64,000 nt of DNA from Salaquimonas sp. (GCA_022340185.1 JAJDOK010000007.1:1-64000); one strand, 5' to 3'. Numbered from the stretch's first letter, positions 21,496 to 32,943 are shown. The notes: a model not told the origin generated them from the sequence alone. Translations and numbers: made by a program.

Positions 21496-22542
21496 TCACG
21501 CAGCGTTGCGGCGTCTCGCCTGTGCGGCTTCGACGGCAATCGCGATCAGTGCGGTACCAGCGAGCGAACGGCCAAGGCCCGGATTGGCACGCGTTTCGAA
21601 AGCTGCCTTGTCGAGACGGGCGAGTGCGCGGGTGATCGCATCGCCACGCCACAAGCCGAGCGCGGTCATGAACGCATTCTTGCGCGAGAAAAACAGCTGA
21701 AGGCGCAATCCGGCAATCACATCGGCGGCCGGTTTGCGCTCCTTGTCCATGCGATGGCGAACAATCTGCAGGGTCTGGAAATGGCGCAATGCCGCCAGAA
21801 TCACCATGTCGGGGGCAGCACCCGAGATAAAGAGCCGGTCCAATATCCGCTCCAGACCCGGAAGGTCGCCGGAAATGGCCGAATCGACGGCGTCGTCGGC
21901 GGCCAATAGAGACGTATCGCCGACAAGATTGAGCACGTCTTGCGCGCGCACGGATTGTCTCCCGTGACAATAGAGCGCCAGCTTGGCGATCTCGTTGCGC
22001 GAGGCGCGTCTGTCGGCACCGATTCGGGAGCGCAACAATTGTTTGGCATCGGGATCGATTGTTAGACCGGCGGTGGAAAGCTCAGCATCAATTAGCCGAC
22101 TAAGTGCTGCATCATTGTCGGGATAGCAGGCGATTGCCGCGCCTGATCCGCTGCGGGTAACCTGTCGGCGAAGTGCGGCATCCTTCTTCAGATCGCCTGC
22201 CTCGATCACGATCCAGCAGTCTTGCGGCGGATTGTCGAGGACGGGCTTGAGCGATCCGGCGAGATTTCGTCTCGTCGTGCCGCTGACGCGGACAAGCCGC
22301 GCACTGCCGAACATGCCGATCGTTCCGGCCTCGTCGGCAAGCCTGCCGGTATCAGCAGCGGCGTCGGCGTCGAGGCGGGTCAGAGCGAAAGGGTCGGACA
22401 GATCGACACCGAGCTTGCCGCATAACGTATCGGCGCGTTCGCTGACCAAGCCGGCATCGGGGCCGAAGAACAGGAAGGTGCGGAATTTCGGATCGGGGCG
22501 CTCGACGAAGGCGTCAGCCTGATGCGACTTGATTTCCGCCAT
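21496..22542 (-). CDS. holA: DNA polymerase III subunit delta
   Basis: FLFFGPDAGLVSERADTLCGKL...; HolA-like architecture and position upstream of lptE/leuS. Confidence 0.88.
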   Translation of the reverse strand: MAEIKSHQADAFVERPDPKFRTFLFFGPDAGLVSERADTLCGKLGVDLSDPFALTRLDADAAADTGRLADEAGTIGMFGSARLVRVSGTTRRNLAGSLKPVLDNPPQDCWIVIEAGDLKKDAALRRQVTRSGSGAAIACYPDNDAALSRLIDAELSTAGLTIDPDAKQLLRSRIGADRRASRNEIAKLALYCHGRQSVRAQDVLNLVGDTSLLAADDAVDSAISGDLPGLERILDRLFISGAAPDMVILAALRHFQTLQIVRHRMDKERKPAADVIAGLRLQLFFSRKNAFMTALGLWRGDAITRALARLDKAAFETRANPGLGRSLAGTALIAIAVEAAQARRRNAA

Positions 22543-22545
22543 CTT

Positions 22546-23070
22546 CTATTGAATGCCGGCGATGTCCGCAGCGAGCGCGAGGCGAAGTTCTTCGGCGACC
22601 AGGCGTGCAGCGCGGTTCTGTGCATCCCGCACGGCGCGTTCATTGGAAAAGCTCTGGCCGGTGCGGTCAAAAGAGGCGCTCGCCGAACGCGAGCCGCCCG
22701 CCACACGAGTGTGGTTCGCCACATTGATCAGGTCATAGCTGGCGATTACCGAAACCACGCCGGCGGTATTGTCGGCGACGTCCTTGATGGCAGCCTGAAG
22801 GCGGGTGTTATCGGTGACACGAAGCCGCAATTCGTAGACCGGCTCGGGTATGTCGCGGCCACCCTGCAACTGGAAGATCAGCTGGTTGCGCACCTGCTGG
22901 CCGACGCGTGAATCGACCTCGGCGACATGGATCTGCGCGAGCGCAATGGCTGCGTCCTGCGACATGTAGCTGTTCGTACCGTAAAGCGGCTGGTAGACGC
23001 AGGCCGGCAGCGCCAGCAGCGCAGTGGCGGCAAAGACAGTGCGAAGAATGGAGGCGGCTGACGATATCAA
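22546..23070 (-). CDS. lptE: LPS-assembly lipoprotein LptE
   Basis: Lipobox LLALPACVYQPLYG; gene context leuS–lptE–holA. Confidence 0.85.
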   Translation of the reverse strand: MISSAASILRTVFAATALLALPACVYQPLYGTNSYMSQDAAIALAQIHVAEVDSRVGQQVRNQLIFQLQGGRDIPEPVYELRLRVTDNTRLQAAIKDVADNTAGVVSVIASYDLINVANHTRVAGGSRSASASFDRTGQSFSNERAVRDAQNRAARLVAEELRLALAADIAGIQ

Positions 23071-23082
23071 TCAGGTTTTCCC

Positions 23083-25773
23083 TCAAACCACGATATTGAC
23101 GATTCTTCCAGGCACAATGATGATCTTCTTCGGCGACGCACCTGCGAGAGCTTTCTGTACCACATCGAGGGCAAGCGTTGCAGCTTCTATCTCGGCGTTG
23201 CCGGCACCGGCGGCGACGGTGACATCGCCGCGCTTCTTGCCGTTGATCTGGACAGGCAGCACGATCTGCGATTCAGCCACCAGATCCGGATCGAAGACCG
23301 GCCAGGATTGCACGGCGATCAGGCCGTCCTCACCAAGCGCGGCCCAGCATTCCTCGGCCAGATGCGGCATCATCGGCGCGATCAGTTGCGCCAGCGTTTT
23401 GGCGGTTTCACGCGCGCTTGCCCGCAGATGGCCGGGCAATTTGTCAGGTTCTGCAGCGTTCCAGGCCGCATACAGTTCGTTGGTCAACGTGTAGATATGC
23501 GCGACGCAGCGGTTGAAGCGCAGATGGACGACATCTTCCTCGACTGCCTTGATGGTCTTGTGCGCCGCCTTGGTAAGCGCCAGCGCGGCGGGACCTGGCC
23601 CGGACGACAATATATCGGCCGGTTCGGTCGCGGACGCGATGTCGGAGACGAGCCGCCACAGGCGCTGGACGAAGCGGTGCGCACCCTCGACACCGGCTTC
23701 GGTCCAGATTACGTCACGGTCGGGCGGTGAATCCGACAGCATGAACCAGCGCGCGGTATCGGCGCCGTAGCTGGAGATAATATCGTCGGGGTCGACGACA
23801 TTCTTTTTCGATTTCGACATCTTCTCGATCGGACCGACCTTCAACTCCTCGCCGGTCTCGATCAGGAAGGCGCGCCGCGCGCCGTCCGTTTCCTCGATGC
23901 GGACTTCAGCAGGCGTCACCCAGCCCTGCGGGCCCCTGTAGGTCTCGTGCACCACCATGCCCTGGGTGAACAGGCCTTCGAAGGGTTCCTCCACTTCATT
24001 GACATGGCCGGTCGATTTCATCGCACGGGTGTAGAAGCGCGAATAGAGCAGGTGCAGGATGGCGTGCTCGATGCCGCCGATATACTGGTTGACCGGCAGC
24101 CAGCCGTTCGGTCCGTCGACATAGTCGAGTGTCGTCGGCTGTTGCTCGTTCCACGGATCGGTGAAGCGGGCGAAATACCACGACGAATCGACGAAAGTGT
24201 CCATCGTATCGGTGTCGCGCACCGCCGCGCCGCCGCATTCCGGACAGGTTGTGTGCTTCCATGTCGGGTGATGGTCGAGCGGATTGCCCGGCTTGTCGAA
24301 GCTGACATCCATCGGCAGTTCAATCGGCAGATCGGTATCGGGTACTTGCTGCGTGCCGCATTTTTCGCAATGGATTGCCGGTATCGGGCAGCCCCAGAAG
24401 CGCTGGCGCGAAATCAGCCAGTCGCGCAGGCGGAACTGTACGCGCCGCTCCGCCATGGGCTGGCCTGTTTCCGTCTTCACCTGTGCTAGGCTATTGGCGA
24501 CCTCATCGAAGGCTTCCGCCGGCTTCATGCCGTCGAGGAAGCGCGAATTAATCATCACGCCGTCGTCGACATAGGCTTCCTCGGTGATCTGGAAGGTCGT
24601 GGCGTCGGCGTCGGCCGGCATGACCACCGGGATGACCGGCAGGCCGTATTTGTTGGCGAAGTCGAGGTCGCGCTGGTCGCCTGAGGGACAGCCGAAAATG
24701 GCGCCCGTGCCGTATTCCATCAGCACGAAATTGGCGACATAGACCGGCAGCGTCCAGCTCTCGTCAAAGGGATGGACGGCACGGATGCCGGTGTCGAAGC
24801 CTTTTTTCTCGGCGGTCTCGAGCGCGGCGGCTGACGTGCCGGCACGCTTCACCTCCTCGATGAATGCCGCCAGTTCGGAATTGCCTTCTGCGGCCCTCTT
24901 TGCCAGCGGATGATCGGCGGCAACAGCCATGAAGGATGCGCCGAAAATCGTGTCGGGCCGCGTCGTGTAGATATCGAGCGCGGTCTCGCCAGTCGGCGTG
25001 GTGTCTGCATCGAGCGGCCAGCGGATCGCCAGGCCCTCCGAACGGCCAATCCAGTTGCGCTGCATGGTGCGCACCTTTTCCGGCCAGCGGTCGAGGCGAT
25101 CGAGGCTGTCGAGCAGTTCCTGGCTCATCGAGGTGATCTTGAAGAACCATTGCGTCAGGTCGCGTTGTTCGACCGGAGCGCCGGAGCGCCAGCCCTTGCC
25201 GTCGATCACCTGCTCGTTGGCGAGCACGGTCATGTCGACCGGGTCCCAGTTGACCTTGGCCGAACGCCGTTCCACCAGCCCCGACTTCCAGAAGTCGAGG
25301 AACATCTTCTGCTGGTGCTTGTAATAGGACGGATCGCAGCTCGCGACTTCGCGCGACCAGTCGAGCGACAGACCCATGGTCTTGAGCTGCGCCTTCATCG
25401 TCTCGATATTGGCATAGGTCCAGTCGCGCGGATTGACCTTGTTGTCGCGCGCGGCGTTTTCGGCCGGCAGACCGAAGGCATCCCAACCCATGGGGTGGAG
25501 CACGTTATAGCCCTTCGAGCGCATGTAACGCGCGACGACGTCGCCCAGCGTATAATTGCGGACATGACCCATATGGATGCGCCCGGAAGGATAGGGGAAC
25601 ATCTCCAGGACGTAATATTTCGGACGCGGATCGTCGTTGGAAATCTCGTATAGCTTGCGCTCGTCCCAGATTTTCTGCCAACGCGGCTCGACTTGTCTTG
25701 CGTTGTAGCGTTCGCTTGCCATATCCACAGGCTCTTTGGAGAATTGGGCCGCGGGAGCGGCTGAGGTGGTCAA
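23083..25773 (-). CDS. leuS: Leucyl-tRNA synthetase
   Basis: [44 protein letters not shown]. Confidence 0.98.
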   Translation of the reverse strand: MTTSAAPAAQFSKEPVDMASERYNARQVEPRWQKIWDERKLYEISNDDPRPKYYVLEMFPYPSGRIHMGHVRNYTLGDVVARYMRSKGYNVLHPMGWDAFGLPAENAARDNKVNPRDWTYANIETMKAQLKTMGLSLDWSREVASCDPSYYKHQQKMFLDFWKSGLVERRSAKVNWDPVDMTVLANEQVIDGKGWRSGAPVEQRDLTQWFFKITSMSQELLDSLDRLDRWPEKVRTMQRNWIGRSEGLAIRWPLDADTTPTGETALDIYTTRPDTIFGASFMAVAADHPLAKRAAEGNSELAAFIEEVKRAGTSAAALETAEKKGFDTGIRAVHPFDESWTLPVYVANFVLMEYGTGAIFGCPSGDQRDLDFANKYGLPVIPVVMPADADATTFQITEEAYVDDGVMINSRFLDGMKPAEAFDEVANSLAQVKTETGQPMAERRVQFRLRDWLISRQRFWGCPIPAIHCEKCGTQQVPDTDLPIELPMDVSFDKPGNPLDHHPTWKHTTCPECGGAAVRDTDTMDTFVDSSWYFARFTDPWNEQQPTTLDYVDGPNGWLPVNQYIGGIEHAILHLLYSRFYTRAMKSTGHVNEVEEPFEGLFTQGMVVHETYRGPQGWVTPAEVRIEETDGARRAFLIETGEELKVGPIEKMSKSKKNVVDPDDIISSYGADTARWFMLSDSPPDRDVIWTEAGVEGAHRFVQRLWRLVSDIASATEPADILSSGPGPAALALTKAAHKTIKAVEEDVVHLRFNRCVAHIYTLTNELYAAWNAAEPDKLPGHLRASARETAKTLAQLIAPMMPHLAEECWAALGEDGLIAVQSWPVFDPDLVAESQIVLPVQINGKKRGDVTVAAGAGNAEIEAATLALDVVQKALAGASPKKIIIVPGRIVNIVV

Positions 25774-25849
25774 CCAGAATTTGGCATGCGGGTCAACACT
25801 CTACCGGGTCCGGTTGTGGCGAAGACGGAATTAGTGTGACGGGAAGACA

Positions 25850-26512
25850 ATGGCGAAAACACTCGAACACTATCAGGATATCGTCAGGCGCATCGGCGAA
25901 GCTGAAAGAACTTCGGGCAGAAAAGTCGGCAGCACGCAGCTTGTCGCCGTCACCAAAACCTTCGATGCTGACGCCATATTGCCGGTGATCGAGGCGGGCC
26001 ACAGGGTGTTCGGCGAGAACCGCGTGCAGGAAGCACAGGGCAAATGGCCGGCGCTGAAGGAACGGTTTCCCGACATCGAACTGCACCTGATCGGACCCCT
26101 GCAGTCCAACAAGGCGGGTGACGCCGTCGCACTGTTCGACGTGATCGAGACGATCGACCGCGAAAAGATCGCCGCTTCGCTCGCAAGGGAGATTGGCAAA
26201 CAGGGCAGGCATCCCCGATTGCTCATCCAGGTCAATACCGGCGAGGAACCGCAAAAGGCGGGGATCGCACCGGGCGAGACACTCGCCTTTGCCGAGCGCT
26301 GCCGAAAGGAACACGGTCTCGAAATCGAGGGTCTGATGTGCATTCCACCTTTCGACGAGAATCCGGGACCGCATTTCGCGCTGCTCGCCAAGCTTGCGAA
26401 AGAGGCAGGGCTGAAGACGCTGTCGATGGGCATGTCGGGCGATTTCGAGACGGCGGTGGAAATGGGCGCAACCCATGTGCGGGTCGGCTCGGCCATTTTC
26501 GGTCAGCGCTGA
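25850..26512 (+). CDS. YggS-family PLP-binding protein
   Basis: TQLVAVTKTFDADAILPVIEAGHRVFGENRVQEAQGKW; LSMGMSGDFETAVEMGATHVRVGSAIFG. Confidence 0.95.
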   Translation: MAKTLEHYQDIVRRIGEAERTSGRKVGSTQLVAVTKTFDADAILPVIEAGHRVFGENRVQEAQGKWPALKERFPDIELHLIGPLQSNKAGDAVALFDVIETIDREKIAASLAREIGKQGRHPRLLIQVNTGEEPQKAGIAPGETLAFAERCRKEHGLEIEGLMCIPPFDENPGPHFALLAKLAKEAGLKTLSMGMSGDFETAVEMGATHVRVGSAIFGQR

Positions 26513-26521
26513 ACGAATCGG

Positions 26522-27115
26522 TCACGGCATGATGCGCAGCGTCGTGCCGCGCCTTTTCCACGCGAGCAGATGGCGAATGAGCGCCGGGGTGACGGCGACA
26601 CAGCCCTCGGTCGATGCGTGGCCGGGCCCGGCGATGTGCAGGAAGATGGCGCTGCCGCGAAAACGTGCGCGCGGGAAAACATTCCAGTCCAGTACCACAC
26701 AGATATCGTAGAGATTGTCTGTGCGCATCATGCGTTCGTGACTGGCGGTAAAAGGTAGCTGTACCGGACGGTTATAGGCGGGATCGCCGGGATCATCGCA
26801 CCAGCCGTCATCGCAACGAATCGCCTTCAATCCGGCAAGGCAGCCGAGAAGGGGCAGGCGATCGCGGCGGCAATATCCGCCAAGCAGGCGCAATTTACCA
26901 GCGGGCGTGGCGCCGTCGCCCTCGCGCTTGAACACGGAAATACCGGAGCGGCCGAGCGCGCACGGATAGACCCTGCCGGCAATGGCAAGCAGGCCGTGAT
27001 GGGCGGTATTTCCCGGCGCACGGCGCACGGTCCAGCGTTGCGGGCGGTGATTCGTTTCAGTCCCGGATTTACGACAACGGTTAAGGTTGATCACCATAAC
27101 GGCATGGTCAGACAT
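26522..27115 (-). CDS. L,D-transpeptidase (YkuD-domain) family protein
   Basis: GAIFLHIAGPGHASTEGCVAVTPALIRHLL catalytic HX..SxGC region. Confidence 0.82.
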   Translation of the reverse strand: MSDHAVMVINLNRCRKSGTETNHRPQRWTVRRAPGNTAHHGLLAIAGRVYPCALGRSGISVFKREGDGATPAGKLRLLGGYCRRDRLPLLGCLAGLKAIRCDDGWCDDPGDPAYNRPVQLPFTASHERMMRTDNLYDICVVLDWNVFPRARFRGSAIFLHIAGPGHASTEGCVAVTPALIRHLLAWKRRGTTLRIMP

Positions 27116-27216
27116 GGATCATGTGTCATATTTCGTGTTTTTCGGCTATCAACCGACTATTAATCACGTTGCGTAAAGAAGATAATTGAAATCCGGGTGA
27201 TTTGCGCGGAGCTTAA

Positions 27217-27900
27217 ATGACGGCAAGAAACATCCTGATCGTCGATGACGATGACGATCTGCGCGAAGCGTTGAGCGAACAATTGTCGCTCTACGAGGAG
27301 TTCGAGATCGCCTGCGAGGCAAGCGCCGCGCGGGGTATTCAGGCTGCGCGCAACGCCCATGTCGATCTGCTGCTGATGGATGTCGGGCTGCCGGACATGG
27401 ACGGCAGGGAAGCGGTCAAGGTGTTGCGCAAGGGCGGCTTCAAGGCGCCGATCATCATGCTGACCGGACATGATACCGATTCCGACACCATCCTCGGTCT
27501 GGAAGCCGGCGCCAACGACTATGTGACCAAGCCGTTCCGTTTTGCCGTGCTGTTGGCGAGGATGCGGGCGCAATTGCGCGCGCATGAACAAAGCGAGGAT
27601 GCCGTTTTCCAGGTCGGCCACTACACGTTCAAGCCGGCGCAAAAGCTGATGATCGACGAATCGGGCAGCAAGGTGCGCCTGACCGAAAAGGAATCGGCGA
27701 TCGTCAAATATCTCTATCGCGCCGAGCAGAAAGTGATCGGCCGCGACGAATTGCTGGAGCAGGTATGGGGCTACAATTCCGGCGTCACCACGCATACGCT
27801 TGAAACCCATATCTACCGGCTTCGGCAGAAGATCGAAAAGGATCCCTCGAATGCCAGGCTGCTGGTGACCGAGGGTGGTGGATACAAGCTCGTTCCGTGA
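27217..27900 (+). CDS. Winged-helix response regulator (orphan; possibly CenR/OtpR-type)
   Basis: ILIVDDDDDLREALSEQL receiver; C-terminal OmpR-type DNA-binding domain; no adjacent histidine kinase. Confidence 0.85.
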   Translation: MTARNILIVDDDDDLREALSEQLSLYEEFEIACEASAARGIQAARNAHVDLLLMDVGLPDMDGREAVKVLRKGGFKAPIIMLTGHDTDSDTILGLEAGANDYVTKPFRFAVLLARMRAQLRAHEQSEDAVFQVGHYTFKPAQKLMIDESGSKVRLTEKESAIVKYLYRAEQKVIGRDELLEQVWGYNSGVTTHTLETHIYRLRQKIEKDPSNARLLVTEGGGYKLVP

Positions 27901-28439
27901 GCCTTGATCAGGACATGAGCCTCCTCGCAAGGGTTGGGCTGTTTCAGGGGTTTTCGTCTGACCAGCTCCGCTTGATTGCTTTCGGCGCCGAACGCGAGCG
28001 CCTGCCATTGGGGGCGGTGCTGTTCAGCGAGGGCGACGAGGCCAACGGCGGTTATGTGGTGGCGGAGGGGCAGGTCGATCTGATGTCCCGGCACGGCCAG
28101 CGCCAGATTGTCATCGAGACGGTGGAAGAAGGCGGCTTGATCGGGGAGATCGCGCTGATCGCCGGCAACAGGCGTTCATGCGATGCGGTGGCGCGCGTGG
28201 GGAGCGAAGTCCTCTATATCGCCCGGCCGCTGTTTCTGCGTCTGCTCAGGGAATATCCGGAAACGGCGGCCATGCTGCATGGCGGCATCGCACAATCCAT
28301 CCAAAGGCTGATGTCGCAAATGACGGGTGTTCACGACAGGCTGGGCGCCATTGCGAAGCTGGCCGAACTGCAAGGGCTGGGCGACACAGACGAACCCGAT
28401 GAAATCTCGGGCAAGAAAACCGGTGAGCAGCCGAAATAG
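27897..28439 (+). CDS. Cyclic-nucleotide-binding-domain protein
   Basis: LARVGLFQGFSSDQLRLIAFGAERERLPLGAVLFSEGDEANGGYVVAEGQVDL; ATGA-type overlap with the preceding response regulator. Confidence 0.85.
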   Translation: MSLDQDMSLLARVGLFQGFSSDQLRLIAFGAERERLPLGAVLFSEGDEANGGYVVAEGQVDLMSRHGQRQIVIETVEEGGLIGEIALIAGNRRSCDAVARVGSEVLYIARPLFLRLLREYPETAAMLHGGIAQSIQRLMSQMTGVHDRLGAIAKLAELQGLGDTDEPDEISGKKTGEQPK

Positions 28440-28454
28440 GCCTGCCGGTCAACC

Positions 28455-29258
28455 TTACTCGAGATTGAGAGTCGCCAGAACCGGAACGTGGTCGGAGGGC
28501 CGCTCCCAGCCCCGCGCCTCGCGTACGACCTCGATTTTTTTCAATCTTCCGGCCAGTTCCGGCGCGGCCCAGATGTGGTCGAGCCGCCTGCCTCGGTCGT
28601 TCTTCGTCCAGTCCGGCGAGCGGTAGCTCCACCAGGTGAACAGTTTCTCGCTCGGCGGAATGGTGTTGCGCACCAGATCGGACCAGCCGCCCAGTTCAAA
28701 TGCACGGGTCAAGCCCTCGGTTTCGACCGGCGTGTGACTGACAACCTTCAAGAGCTGCTTGTGCGACCAGACATCGTTTTCGAGCGGGGCAATGTTGAGA
28801 TCGCCAACAAGAATGGAGGGAATGCCCGACTCGACCGATTTCACATCCTCCATTTCGGTAACGAAACGCAGCTTGTGGTCGAACTTCGGATTGATTTCGG
28901 GATCAGGTTCGTCACCGCCGGCCGGAACGTAGAAATTATGCAGCCGCACGGTCCGGCCGTCGCTCCTGAACAGGACCGAGACGTGACGGCTGTCACCCAT
29001 GTCGCAGAAATCGCGGGAATGGATTTCCTCGATCGGACGGCGCGAGAGCGTGGCCACGCCGTGATAGCCCTTCTGGCCGTGGACGGCCTGGAACTCGTAG
29101 CCGAGCCTGGTAAAGGGTTTGGACGGGAACTGGTCGTTCTGGCACTTGATTTCCTGCAGGCACAGAAAATCGGGCTGCCATTTTTCGAGGAATTCGACAA
29201 CCAGCGACTGGCGCAAGCGAACCGAGTTGATGTTCCAGGTCGCTATGGTGAGGGGCAT
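28455..29258 (-). CDS. xth: Exodeoxyribonuclease III
   Basis: MPLTIATWNINSVRLRQ...CLQEIKCQNDQFP; RLDHIWAAPEL. Confidence 0.95.
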   Translation of the reverse strand: MPLTIATWNINSVRLRQSLVVEFLEKWQPDFLCLQEIKCQNDQFPSKPFTRLGYEFQAVHGQKGYHGVATLSRRPIEEIHSRDFCDMGDSRHVSVLFRSDGRTVRLHNFYVPAGGDEPDPEINPKFDHKLRFVTEMEDVKSVESGIPSILVGDLNIAPLENDVWSHKQLLKVVSHTPVETEGLTRAFELGGWSDLVRNTIPPSEKLFTWWSYRSPDWTKNDRGRRLDHIWAAPELAGRLKKIEVVREARGWERPSDHVPVLATLNLE

Positions 29259-29291
29259 CGGGCGGTGACTGACATGAATGGATAGGAAGAT

Positions 29292-29376
29292 AAAAAAGGG
29301 TCAGGCCCAAAATGGTTGGGAGGCCGCGGTGATGCAAGGGTCGGCCTCACCGGAAGCCGGCCTGTCCACCTTTTTT
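29292..29376. repeat. Cloverleaf-capable intergenic element with A/T tracts on both flanks
   Basis: AAAAAAGG...AGGCC / GGCCTGTCCACCTTTTTT closing stem; internal CCCAA/TTGGG, GAGGCCG/CGGCCTC and CCGG/CCGG hairpins. Confidence 0.5.
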
Positions 29377-29398
29377 GACCTGATGCCTGACGCGGCGC

Positions 29399-30082
29399 TC
29401 AGCGATTGGAGTTGCGCTGCTGCTGCAAACGGCGCTGGATCGCGAGCTCGTCGAACTTGAACAGGCGGTCGGGAAGTTCGACATTCTTTTCGACGTTGAA
29501 GACCATGACGGATGTTTCCGCGCCCTTTGAATCCTTTACCGTCCACTGGCGCAGGTCGAAGGTCTCCGGATCGAACATCAGCGTGATCAATGCGTCGCCG
29601 AAGACCTTGTCGTCACCCATGACGATGGTGGTGAGATCGGGTTCGTTGACGACGCTCTTGATGTTGTGGTCGTCGAACTCGATACGGTTGGAAAGCAGAA
29701 GCTTCAGAGGTGTCTTTTCGAGCGGATAGAAATCCCAGGTCTTGAGCTTCTTGTTGTGTACGGCGACCGTCGTGCCGTTGGAGATCACCTCGACGGGCGC
29801 GGTCTGTTCGTAGTTGAACCGGATCTTGCCGGGCCGCGAAATGTAGAAGGTTCCGCCGGTCTGGCTACCATTGGGGCCGAATTGCAGGAATTCGCCGGTC
29901 ATGGTCGGCACTGCGGCAAAATGCTGCGACAGCGCCTCGACCGTCTGCTCGTTGGTGAGAGCGGCCTTTTGCGGCTTGGCCTGTGCATCCGCCGGTGCGA
30001 CGAGGAACGTGGCCACGACCAGAAATGCGACAGCGATTCCCGGTATTTGGCGCCAGTTCCAGGGCAATGTGGAAATTTTCAT
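29399..30082 (-). CDS. LolA-like outer membrane lipoprotein carrier protein
   Basis: SQHFAAVPTMTGEFLQFGPNGSQTGGTFYISRPGKIRFNYEQ. Confidence 0.9.
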   Translation of the reverse strand: MKISTLPWNWRQIPGIAVAFLVVATFLVAPADAQAKPQKAALTNEQTVEALSQHFAAVPTMTGEFLQFGPNGSQTGGTFYISRPGKIRFNYEQTAPVEVISNGTTVAVHNKKLKTWDFYPLEKTPLKLLLSNRIEFDDHNIKSVVNEPDLTTIVMGDDKVFGDALITLMFDPETFDLRQWTVKDSKGAETSVMVFNVEKNVELPDRLFKFDELAIQRRLQQQRNSNR

Positions 30083-30198
30083 CCTGATCGATCCGGTTGT
30101 CTTGCTGGTCGTTCACATGGCGGTTCGGCATGGCCGAAACAAGGCACTGTAGTGACCATAATCGGCCATCGGCGGGAATCACGGCTGCTTGTCCGGGT

Positions 30199-32808
30199 TC
30201 ATATCGTCTCGTCTTCGCCCGGCACCAGGATTTCGCGTTTTCCCGCGTGGTTGGCCGGGCCGATCAGCTCTTCCTTTTCCATGCGTTCGATCAGCGAGGC
30301 GGCGCGGTTATAGCCGATTCCCAGGCGACGCTGGATATAGCTGGTCGATACCTTGCGATCCTTCAGCACGACCGCAACCGCCTGATCGTAGAGATCGTTG
30401 GACTGGGCCAGCGCGTCGGTGCCGGCCGGCGCGTCGCCGCCATCTTCCTCTTCTTCCTGGGTGACGGTCTCGAGATATTCCGGCACGCCCTGGGTCTTGA
30501 GATGCGCGACGACCTTTTCGACCTCGTCATCGGAGACGAAGGGCCCGTGGACGCGCTGGATACGGCCGCCGCCGGCCATATAGAGCATGTCGCCCATGCC
30601 GAGAAGCTGTTCGGCGCCCTGCTCGCCCAGAATGGTGCGGCTGTCGATCTTCGAGGTGACCTGGAAGGAGATGCGGGTCGGGAAATTGGCCTTGATCGTG
30701 CCGGTGATGACGTCGACGGACGGGCGCTGCGTCGCCATGATGACATGGATGCCGGCGGCGCGCGCCATCTGCGCCAGGCGCTGGATGGCGCCTTCGATAT
30801 CCTTGCCGGCGACCATCATCAGGTCGGCCATTTCGTCGATAATGACGACGATATAGGGCATGGGGTCGAGTTCGAGTTCCTCGGTCTCGTAGACCGCCTC
30901 GCCGGTCTGGCGGTCATAACCGGTTTGCACGGTGCGATTCAGCGTTTCGCCCTTCTTGTGCGCCTCGCCGATGCGGGTGTTGAAGCCCTCGATGTTCCTG
31001 ACCCCGAGTTTGGACATCTTGCGATAGCGTTCCTCCATCTCGCGCACGGTCCATTTGAGCGCGACGACCGCCTTTTTCGGGTCGGTAACGACCGGGGTCA
31101 GCAGATGCGGAATGCCGTCATAGATCGACAGTTCGAGCATCTTGGGGTCGATCATGATCAGGCGGACCTGCTCGGGCGCCATGCGATAGAGGATCGACAG
31201 GATCATGGTGTTGATGGCGACCGACTTGCCGGAGCCGGTGGTGCCGGCAACGAGCAGATGCGGCATCTTGGCGAGATCGGCAATCACCGGTTCGCCGCCG
31301 ATGGTCTTGCCGAGGACAAGCGACAGGCGGCCCTTGGCGGTCTCGTAGTCACTGCTCGACAGCAATTCGCGCAGATAAACGGTTTCACGACGCGAATTGG
31401 GCAATTCGATGCCGATGGCGTTGCGGCCGGGCACGACCGCGACGCGACAGGCGATCGCACTCATCGAACGGGCGATATCGTCGGCAAGACCGATGACGCG
31501 CGAGGATTTTATGCCGGGCGCGGGCTCGAGTTCGTACAAGGTAACGACCGGGCCCGGACGGACATTGATGATCTCGCCCTTGACGCCGAAATCCTCCAGC
31601 ACGCCCTCGAGCAGGCGGGCATTCTGTTCCAGCGCGTCGGGGCTGAGCGCGGCGTCGGCGCCCTGCTTCTTCGGTTCGGAAAGCATGTGTAGCTGCGGCA
31701 ATTCGAATCGGTTGTCGGAAAGCAGCGAAGTCTGGGCCTCGCGCGCGGCACGCTTTGACTGTTTGAGCTTGCCGGTCATCGGCTTGACGCGGTTGCCCGA
31801 GGCATTGTTCTCGCGGAATTGCGGTTCGAATTCCGCATCGACCAGCAGGTCACCCTGATCGTCGTCGGGATGATGGATTTCCTCGCCATAGCCTGGCGCG
31901 AAATCAGGTGCGCGCAGATAGTCACCGTCTTCACCGGTCCATTCTTCTTCCCATTCCCCGGAATCGGGGTTGCCGGCAATGGCCTGGCGTCTCGCATTGC
32001 TGGCGAGGGTGAAATCCTCCAGCCCGTCATCTGGCGGTGCGGTCAAGCTCGACCAGGCATCGGCCATTCTCGAAAAGATGGAAGGCTTGCCGGGGGCTCT
32101 CGGGCGTCGACGCAGCCTTGCACGCATCATGAAGTACCAATGGGCCAGCGCGCCGAGCGTTAGGCCGCTTTCGTCGTCGTCATCCTCGAGGATTTCGCCG
32201 GTTTCGGCATCATATTGCAGTTCATGCGTATGACGGCGACCGATCAGGCCGGCGGCATAAAGCACCAGCGGCAGCGCGGCGAGCGCGAAAGTCAGACCAA
32301 GCAGGATCGCCAGCAAACCATGCGGATAGTTGCCAATCACCAGTGCGGGAAGTTTCAGGACGAGATCGCCTGCGACGCCGCCCAGGCCGGTCGGCAGCGG
32401 CCAGCCCGACGAACGCGGCAGGCAGCCGGCGGCGGCGGCGGCCAGCAGGGTCGCCGGAAGCCAGGCGACGAGCCGGCCCTTCCATCTGCCTATTTCATGC
32501 TGGACGATCTTGAGCCAGGCCCAGACGGCGGGCGGCACAAGCGCGACAACAGCGGCAAGTCCGATAAACTGCATCATCAGGTCGGCGATGGAGGCACCGA
32601 GAAAGCCGCCGGCATTCTGCGGCACCATGCCATTGGCATTCGACAGGCTGGGATCGGCGACGTTCCAGGTGGCAAGTGCGGCGAAGACGAACAAAACGAC
32701 GGCGAGAAGCGCCAGACCCGTCAACACGCCGAACTGACGCGACAGCCTGCCGGCGATCTTTTCGGTGCGTTCATCGATCCCCGCCGACCGGATACCGGAA
32801 AGCTGCAT
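30199..32808 (-). CDS. ftsK: DNA translocase FtsK
   Basis: [23 protein letters not shown]-terminal gamma domain [21 protein letters not shown]. Confidence 0.97.
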   Translation of the reverse strand: MQLSGIRSAGIDERTEKIAGRLSRQFGVLTGLALLAVVLFVFAALATWNVADPSLSNANGMVPQNAGGFLGASIADLMMQFIGLAAVVALVPPAVWAWLKIVQHEIGRWKGRLVAWLPATLLAAAAAGCLPRSSGWPLPTGLGGVAGDLVLKLPALVIGNYPHGLLAILLGLTFALAALPLVLYAAGLIGRRHTHELQYDAETGEILEDDDDESGLTLGALAHWYFMMRARLRRRPRAPGKPSIFSRMADAWSSLTAPPDDGLEDFTLASNARRQAIAGNPDSGEWEEEWTGEDGDYLRAPDFAPGYGEEIHHPDDDQGDLLVDAEFEPQFRENNASGNRVKPMTGKLKQSKRAAREAQTSLLSDNRFELPQLHMLSEPKKQGADAALSPDALEQNARLLEGVLEDFGVKGEIINVRPGPVVTLYELEPAPGIKSSRVIGLADDIARSMSAIACRVAVVPGRNAIGIELPNSRRETVYLRELLSSSDYETAKGRLSLVLGKTIGGEPVIADLAKMPHLLVAGTTGSGKSVAINTMILSILYRMAPEQVRLIMIDPKMLELSIYDGIPHLLTPVVTDPKKAVVALKWTVREMEERYRKMSKLGVRNIEGFNTRIGEAHKKGETLNRTVQTGYDRQTGEAVYETEELELDPMPYIVVIIDEMADLMMVAGKDIEGAIQRLAQMARAAGIHVIMATQRPSVDVITGTIKANFPTRISFQVTSKIDSRTILGEQGAEQLLGMGDMLYMAGGGRIQRVHGPFVSDDEVEKVVAHLKTQGVPEYLETVTQEEEEDGGDAPAGTDALAQSNDLYDQAVAVVLKDRKVSTSYIQRRLGIGYNRAASLIERMEKEELIGPANHAGKREILVPGEDETI

Positions 32809-32887
32809 GCCTCAACTCCGCCGCCTTGAAACCGTTATCTGAGCATTCGTGCGCGCCAACGCGCCGCAGAACCCTAAAAGGGGAAGG

Positions 32888-32902
32888 TTAAGACCCTGTT
32901 AA
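32888..32902. promoter_or_regulatory. CtrA-type site TTAA-GACCCTG-TTAA upstream of ftsK
   Basis: Exact TTAA-N7-TTAA, 80–94 bp upstream of the ftsK start codon. Confidence 0.6.
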
Positions 32903-32943
32903 CCATGGAGGCTACCGGCCGGATATCAAAAGGTGCTCCGGAC

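Noticed and set aside
30097-31692. 531-aa plus-strand ORF antisense to ftsK
   Set aside because: Shadow ORF of the high-GC ftsK reading frame; low-complexity D/H/R-rich composition
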